A stretch of 64,000 nucleotides of DNA, from positions 95,049-159,048 of the forward strand of contig NZ_JBHSBN010000016.1 in assembly GCF_042650605.1 (NCBI RefSeq), given 5' to 3'. This stretch comes from Micromonospora_J zhanjiangensis (GTDB lineage Bacteria; Actinomycetota; Actinomycetes; Mycobacteriales; Micromonosporaceae). The position numbers were made by a program, and so were the translations under genes. The notes under the pieces were generated by a model, which was given only the letters and a program-made list of their open reading frames with translations, had not been told where the DNA came from and did no database searches. Positions 58,668-64,000 of this stretch are shown one piece after another; within the stretch, counting starts at the first letter, position 1; the number at the start of each line of letters is the position of its first letter.

Positions 58668-59717
58668 TCAGTCGTCCGCGCCGGTGGCCGGGGCGCCGAC
58701 CGCGGTCAGCAGCGCGGCGGCCTGGTCGGTGCGCTGGTACAGCACGCTGTGCCCGGACTGTCGGCGGGCCACCAGGCCGGCCTGGTGCAGCCGGCCCAGG
58801 TGGTACGAGACGGTCGCCGGGCTGAGCTGGTGCCGGGCCGCCAGGTCGGTGGTCGACCGCGGGGTACGCAGGTCGGCCAGCAGCGCGGTCCGGCGCAGCC
58901 CCAACAGGCCGGTACGGTCGGCGGCCCGCTCCGGGGCGGCCCACACCCGGCCCCGGCCGAGCGCAGGGTAGCCGAGCATCCCCTGACCCGGGCGTCCGGT
59001 CCAGACGGCCGGCGACGGCAGGAAGATCGACGGGGTGAGCACCAGTCCCGGGGTGACGTCCACGTGGATGCGCCACGGCCGGTCCAGCATCACCCGGGCG
59101 CCGTCCCAGCTCAGCGTCGGATGCAGGCTGCCGAAGATCTCGGCGAGGCCGGTCCGGCCGGCCAGCGCGGCGCGTTCCCGTACGTCCTCGTCGAGGATCC
59201 GGCGCAGGGCGGGCCAGGAGTCGGCGAGCACCAGCGTCCAGCAGCGGTCGAGCTGTTCGGCCACGCACGCGGTCAGCGCCGACTCGCCGGCGGCCAGGAC
59301 GTCCGCCACCACGGTGGGCAGGGGCGCCCGCGGGTCCCGGCCCGGTGCGGAGTTGGTGCGGCGCAACGCCTCCGGTGGCGGCGGACCGATCCGGAACGCC
59401 AAGCGCAGCTGCTCGCGTACCAGGTCCGGCGGCATGGCGGCCACCGCGTCGAGTTCGGCGGCCAGCGTGGGCTCGTACTCGGCGGGCACCGGCACCAGGA
59501 AGTCGGGCACGTACCAGGTGGCGCACTCGGCCAGCGCCACCAGCACCGCGAGGTCCGGTCCGGCCAGCCGGTGCCGGGTCTGTGCCACCCAGCCGGCGGC
59601 GAACGGCGCCCGCTCCGGGTGGGTCAGCACCTCCAGGCCGGTGGTCAGCTCCGCGACCCGGGAGATGGCGAACCTCGACCGGGTCAGCCGCTCGGCGTCC
59701 ACGGCGAATGTGATCAC
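58668..59717 (-). CDS. DUF5937/ArsR-type winged-helix regulator
   Basis: 349 aa from GTG 59717 with AAAGGCGG upstream. The N-terminal DUF5937-like region (VDAERLTRSRFAISRVAELT, YVPDFLVPVPAEYEPTLAAE) precedes an ArsR helix-turn-helix (LADLRTPRSTTDLAARHQLS, PATVSYHLGRLHQAGLVARR). The usual metal-site Cys of ArsR is absent. It is divergent from the metallo-hydrolase gene. The target is unknown; the decayed DsbA gene behind it was the probable partner. Confidence 0.9.
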   Translation of the reverse strand: MITFAVDAERLTRSRFAISRVAELTTGLEVLTHPERAPFAAGWVAQTRHRLAGPDLAVLVALAECATWYVPDFLVPVPAEYEPTLAAELDAVAAMPPDLVREQLRLAFRIGPPPPEALRRTNSAPGRDPRAPLPTVVADVLAAGESALTACVAEQLDRCWTLVLADSWPALRRILDEDVRERAALAGRTGLAEIFGSLHPTLSWDGARVMLDRPWRIHVDVTPGLVLTPSIFLPSPAVWTGRPGQGMLGYPALGRGRVWAAPERAADRTGLLGLRRTALLADLRTPRSTTDLAARHQLSPATVSYHLGRLHQAGLVARRQSGHSVLYQRTDQAAALLTAVGAPATGADD

Positions 59718-59864
59718 TGGCCGCCTTTCGAAAACCCTCGAATCGCTCGCACCGCGTCGGGTCCGGCTGGTCGACTGACGCCCGCACGGATCGGCCCGTT
59801 CCGATCGCCACCCGGCGTGTCGACACCGTACCGCCCCGGCGACGGCCCCGACCAAGGAGAAGAG

Positions 59865-60830
59865 ATGAGTTTCGGTCAGCACCCCATCGGACGGCGGAAG
59901 CTGCTGATGGGCGCCGCCGCCCTGGGAGCAGGCGTGACACAGATCGGTCGTGGCGACGCCGCGTGGGCGGTCGGAGCCGGGCGTCGTCCGACCGCGACGG
60001 CCAGCCGCTCCGTCGGCCCGTACGACGTGATCGCCCTGTACGACGCGACCGGTCCGTTCTTCACCACCCGGCAGGACGCGTTCCCCGCCGCGACCGACGC
60101 CGACTGGCAGCGCGCGCGACGGCTCGACCCCGGGGCGTTCGGGCCGGACGACGGCTGGAACCTGGACTTCCGCTGCTACGCCGTCCGCCGGCCGACCGGC
60201 CGGTACGTCCTGGTCGACACCGGGGTCGGCCCGGCCGGCTCCCCCGCGTCGAGCTGGGCCCCGGTGCCCGGGCACCTGCCCGAGCGGTTGGCCGAGGCGG
60301 GCATCGACCCGGCCGACATCGACACGGTGGTGTTGACCCACGTGCACGGCGACCACATCGGCTGGTCGGTGACGCCGGCCGGGGTGCCGGTCTTCGGCAA
60401 CGCCCGGTACGTCGTGCAGCACGCCGAGATCGCCGCGCTGGAGGCCGCCGGCAGCGGGCTGGTGGCGTACCTGATCGAACCGCTGCGCCGGACCGGCCAG
60501 CTGCACGAGGTCACCGGACGGACCGCGCTGTTCGGCGCCGGCCCCGCCGGCCGGTACGGCGGACAGGTCACCGTGCTGCCCACCCCGGGCCACACCCCCG
60601 GGCACCAGTCGGTGCTTGTCGCGCACGACCGGCGGCAGCTCGTGGTCACCGGCGACCTGCTGGTGCACGCGGTGCAACTGGTCAACCCGGACGTCGGCTA
60701 CCGGTACGAGGACGACCAGGAGGTGGCCCGGCGCAGCCGGCGGGCGCTGCTGGCCGAGGCCGGTGAACACAGCGCGGTGCTGGCCACCGCGCACCTGAAG
60801 CAGCCGTTCGTCGCCGCCCACCGGCCGTGA
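59865..60830 (+). CDS. Secreted MBL-fold metallo-hydrolase
   Basis: 321 aa from ATG 59865 (AAGGAGAAGAG). The N-terminus (IGRRKLLMGAAALGAGVTQI) is a twin-arginine-type signal. The metallo-beta-lactamase fold has VVLTHVHGDHIGWS, LPTPGHTPGHQSV and VVTGDLLVH as metal motifs, with the final His in LATAHLKQ. Relatives are quorum-quenching lactonases or PQQ-type hydrolases; this one is presumably exported. Divergent from the ArsR-type regulator by 147 bp. Confidence 0.88.
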   Translation: MSFGQHPIGRRKLLMGAAALGAGVTQIGRGDAAWAVGAGRRPTATASRSVGPYDVIALYDATGPFFTTRQDAFPAATDADWQRARRLDPGAFGPDDGWNLDFRCYAVRRPTGRYVLVDTGVGPAGSPASSWAPVPGHLPERLAEAGIDPADIDTVVLTHVHGDHIGWSVTPAGVPVFGNARYVVQHAEIAALEAAGSGLVAYLIEPLRRTGQLHEVTGRTALFGAGPAGRYGGQVTVLPTPGHTPGHQSVLVAHDRRQLVVTGDLLVHAVQLVNPDVGYRYEDDQEVARRSRRALLAEAGEHSAVLATAHLKQPFVAAHRP

Positions 60831-60876
60831 CGTGCGCCGTCGGTGGTCGCGGCGCACGCCGGGCCGGGCCGGGTCG

Positions 60877-62277
<1,401 letters not shown>

Positions 62278-62350
62278 ACCCGCGACGGTAGGGGACCTGC
62301 CCGGCGGGCGGCCGGCCCCGGCGGTGTGATCGTGCCGACAGGCGGACCGG

Positions 62351-62500
62351 TCACGCGCCCGCCGGTTCGACGCGGCCGTCGACCAGTACGTCGACACCAC
62401 CCACCGCCGCGACCTGGCCGGTTTCGCCGCGCTGCTGCACCCCGACGTCACCATCGTCTTCGCCGGCGACGGCCAGGTCCTCGACGGCCGGGCGGGTCCC
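62351..62500 (+). pseudogene. SnoaL/DUF4440-like fragment
   Basis: The frame reads RRFDAAVDQYVDTTHRRDLA, then GFAALLHPDVTIVFAGDGQV and LDGRA, the first helix-strand unit of an NTF2-like (DUF4440/SnoaL) protein. There is no start codon upstream and the rest of the fold is absent. The wider gap 62278-62723 holds no other gene. Confidence 0.6.
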
Positions 62501-62723
62501 GGCCGGACGGCACGGGGGTGCCCGGCCGGGGCCCGGTCCGCACGGGGGACGGTGGGCCGGTCCGGCACTCTCGGGTGGCGGGCCGGCCCGCCGGCGCGTG
62601 CGTCGCCGGGGTGGCCGACGGTACCGGCGCGTGCGTCGCGGGTGGCGGACCGTCCCCCACCGTCGCCTGGTCGTAGTCTGGCGACGTGATCGGCACCGAC
62701 TGGCTCACCGGCCCGGGCTCCCG

Positions 62724-63419
62724 GTGAGCGTCCCTCGTCCGCTCCTGGCGGCGGTCCGCGACAACGCCAGATGGTGCGACACCGTGTGCCGCGCGCACGG
62801 CCTGGTCGGCGACTGGCGACCAGACGGATGGACGGTGCCGCGCCGCCCGCCGCGGTACCACCCGGACGCCGTCACCCTGCGCCCCGACGCCGACGACCGG
62901 TTGCTGTCCCGGATCGACGCGACGGCCGGCGCGACCGTGAAGGACAGCTTCGCCACACTCGACCTGACCGGGCACGGGTTCCAGGTGCTGTTCGAGGCCG
63001 CCTGGATCCACCGGGCACCGTCGGCGCACCGGCCGCCGGGCGCCGGCCGGGGACCGGGCGACGCGGTGACCGCGACCGAGGTTGGCACCCCGCCGGAACT
63101 GGCCACCTGGGCCGCCGCGCACGGCGGCGGCGACGTGTTCCGGCCGGCCCTGCTGACCGATCCGGCGGTGACGGTCCTGGCGGTCCGGGACAGCGCCGGG
63201 ACGCTTCTCGGCGGCGCGGTGGTCAGTCGGGGCACCGAGGTCGCCGGGCTCTCCAACGTGTTCACCACCGTGGGCCCGCCGGATCGGGTCTGGCGGGCGG
63301 TGCTGGCGCACCTGCCGGGCGTCCCGCTGGTCGGCTACGAGTCCGGTGACGATCTGGCGGCGGCCGAACGGGCCGGCTTCCGTCCGATCGGACCGCTGCG
63401 GGTCTGGCTGCGGTCCTGA
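62724..63419 (+). CDS. GNAT-like hypothetical protein
   Basis: 231 aa from GTG 62724. A first half with RDNARWCDTVCRAHGL and RPPRYHPDAVTLRPDADDRL is followed by a GNAT-like second half (LFEAAWIHRAP, VLAVRDSAGTLLGGAVVSRG, LSNVFTTVGPPDRVW, LVGYESGDDLAAAERAGFRP, ending LRVWLRS). The typical Q/RxxGxG CoA loop is not obvious, so activity is uncertain. I do not recognise the family. It converges on the truncated glycosyltransferase gene after 22 bp. Confidence 0.7.
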   Translation: MSVPRPLLAAVRDNARWCDTVCRAHGLVGDWRPDGWTVPRRPPRYHPDAVTLRPDADDRLLSRIDATAGATVKDSFATLDLTGHGFQVLFEAAWIHRAPSAHRPPGAGRGPGDAVTATEVGTPPELATWAAAHGGGDVFRPALLTDPAVTVLAVRDSAGTLLGGAVVSRGTEVAGLSNVFTTVGPPDRVWRAVLAHLPGVPLVGYESGDDLAAAERAGFRPIGPLRVWLRS

Positions 63420-63441
63420 CCCACGGCCGCCGGGGACCCGG

Positions 63442-63873
63442 TCAGCCGGCGGCGGGGCGGCCGGTCTCGGCCAGCGCCGCCACCGCACCGGTACGGACCA
63501 TCCGGTGCCAGCCCAGCCGGCTGCCCAGCAGGACGGTCACCACCGACTGCACGACCACCAGGTACATCACCTGCCGGTAGACCACCTGCTGCAACGGCAG
63601 GCTCCACAGCGGGCCGTACCGCTCCCGGTCCAACCGCAGCGCGTACGCGGCGGTCAGCGCCTGCAACCCGAGCAGGCCGAACCAGGCCAGCGCCAGGTGG
63701 GACCACGGCAGGAACAGCAGGCCGTAGAGGGCGAAGACGTCGACGGCCGGCGCGGTGAGCGGCAGCACGACCTGGAACACCGTCAGGTACGGCAGTCCGC
63801 GCCGGCCGAGCCGGCCACCCGGGCCGCGGTCGCGCAGCGCGCCCCGATGCCGCCACATCGCCTGCATCGTGCC
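63442..63873 (-). pseudogene. 3' part of a GT2 (polysaccharide synthase-type) gene cut by a TnpB element
   Basis: 144 codons of the C-terminal membrane part of a processive GT2: TMQAMWRHRGALRDRG right after the break, then YLTVFQVVLPLTAPAVDVFA and PLQQVVYRQVMYLVVVQSVV. Family members start this section with an RW...GTMQ/A segment, and here the codons for GTMQ directly follow the element end. The catalytic domain would lie beyond the window. Whether it continues past the element cannot be seen. Confidence 0.8.
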
Positions 63874-64000
63874 TTGACGATCTCTCCGCCCTAAAGGACG
63901 GAGATTCCCTCCACGCTGCGCGTGGAACACGCGGCGTCCGGGTGGATTCCTGCTTCTCGGCGCGGTGCCGGCACGGGGTCCGGTCTTACCTGCGCTCCAC
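63874..64000 (-). mobile_element. Right end of a second TnpB element (partial)
   Basis: Read on the minus strand, the last about 70 bases match the right end of the element at 46-47.6 kb with one or two changes, finishing in GTCAA at 63874. It is inserted in the GT2 gene in the opposite direction to the first copy. Upstream DNA is about 80% alike. The body lies outside the window. Confidence 0.88.
63891..64000 (-). CDS. tnpB: TnpB, C-terminal end of second copy (partial)
   Basis: About 35 codons (GAQVRPDPVPAPRREAGIHP, then DAACSTRSVEGISVL) ending at TAG (63891-63893). The first copy has CAG at this place and no stop. The DNA is about 80% alike before the RNA scaffold and nearly identical inside it, so the copies are old relatives, not a recent duplication. 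Confidence 0.85.
   Translation of the reverse strand, partial: GAQVRPDPVPAPRREAGIHPDAACSTRSVEGISVL

Overview
The window is 64 kb of very GC-rich DNA with strong G/C bias at third codon positions, many GTG starts and ATGA-type overlaps. It is a filamentous actinomycete, most likely Micromonosporaceae. Supporting signs are a hopanoid operon, a DevR/DevS-type two-component system, a mycothiol-type DinB remnant, secreted Gram-positive hydrolases, and a terminator hairpin containing GTTGATCATGAAG. No tRNA, rRNA or CRISPR array was found.

Layout. 1-2.8 kb: the 5' part of an asparagine synthetase in an operon with an M15-like protein, then a divergent SDR. 2.9-11.2 kb: a tightly coupled hopanoid operon (hpnC-hpnD-hpnE-polyprenyl synthase-shc-hpnG/IspH hybrid-hpnH), followed at 11.4-14.9 kb by a DMT permease and two lipid-type glycosyltransferases. 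15-18.3 kb: a clear yybP-ykoY (Mn2+) riboswitch in front of a 58-aa membrane protein, a GntR region with a 42-bp palindrome, a dienelactone hydrolase, an MFS remnant and a MarR regulator. 18.3-29.5 kb: mixed genes (ChaB-like protein, divergent acetate kinase, DUF6766, acyltransferase-NPCBM fusion, ECF sigma factor with membrane partner, STAS protein, NylC-like peptidase, GH25 lysozyme, TrmO).

29.7-46 kb, broken by a monooxygenase/TetR/FkbM insert, looks like a DevR (OsdR/DosR) regulon: DoxX, two Acg-type nitroreductases, devR, devS, a P1B ATPase, DUF6920, a universal stress protein, CBS and CBS-BON proteins, and a GNAT/acyl-CoA synthetase fusion. Six GGGnCnnnnGnCCC-like boxes lie in its three divergent promoter regions. 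A second universal stress gene at the end of this island is split by a 1.53-kb TnpB-only element that also carries a small ribbon-helix-helix gene. The right end of a second copy, inserted in a glycosyltransferase gene, closes the window.

48-63.4 kb: SDRs, a CBM2-GH54 arabinofuranosidase, three MarR/WYL regulator-enzyme pairs with visible operators (proline iminopeptidase, methylmalonate-semialdehyde dehydrogenase, epoxide hydrolase), an ArsR/DUF5937 regulator, a metallo-hydrolase and a dihydrolipoyl dehydrogenase. Several decayed genes (MFS, epimerase, DinB, DsbA, SnoaL-like, a secreted-protein tail) are scattered between intact ones.

The most interesting points are the Mn2+ riboswitch controlling an unrecognised small membrane protein through a visible anti-Shine-Dalgarno switch, the DevR box set, and the TnpB element whose excision would exactly restore a universal stress protein.
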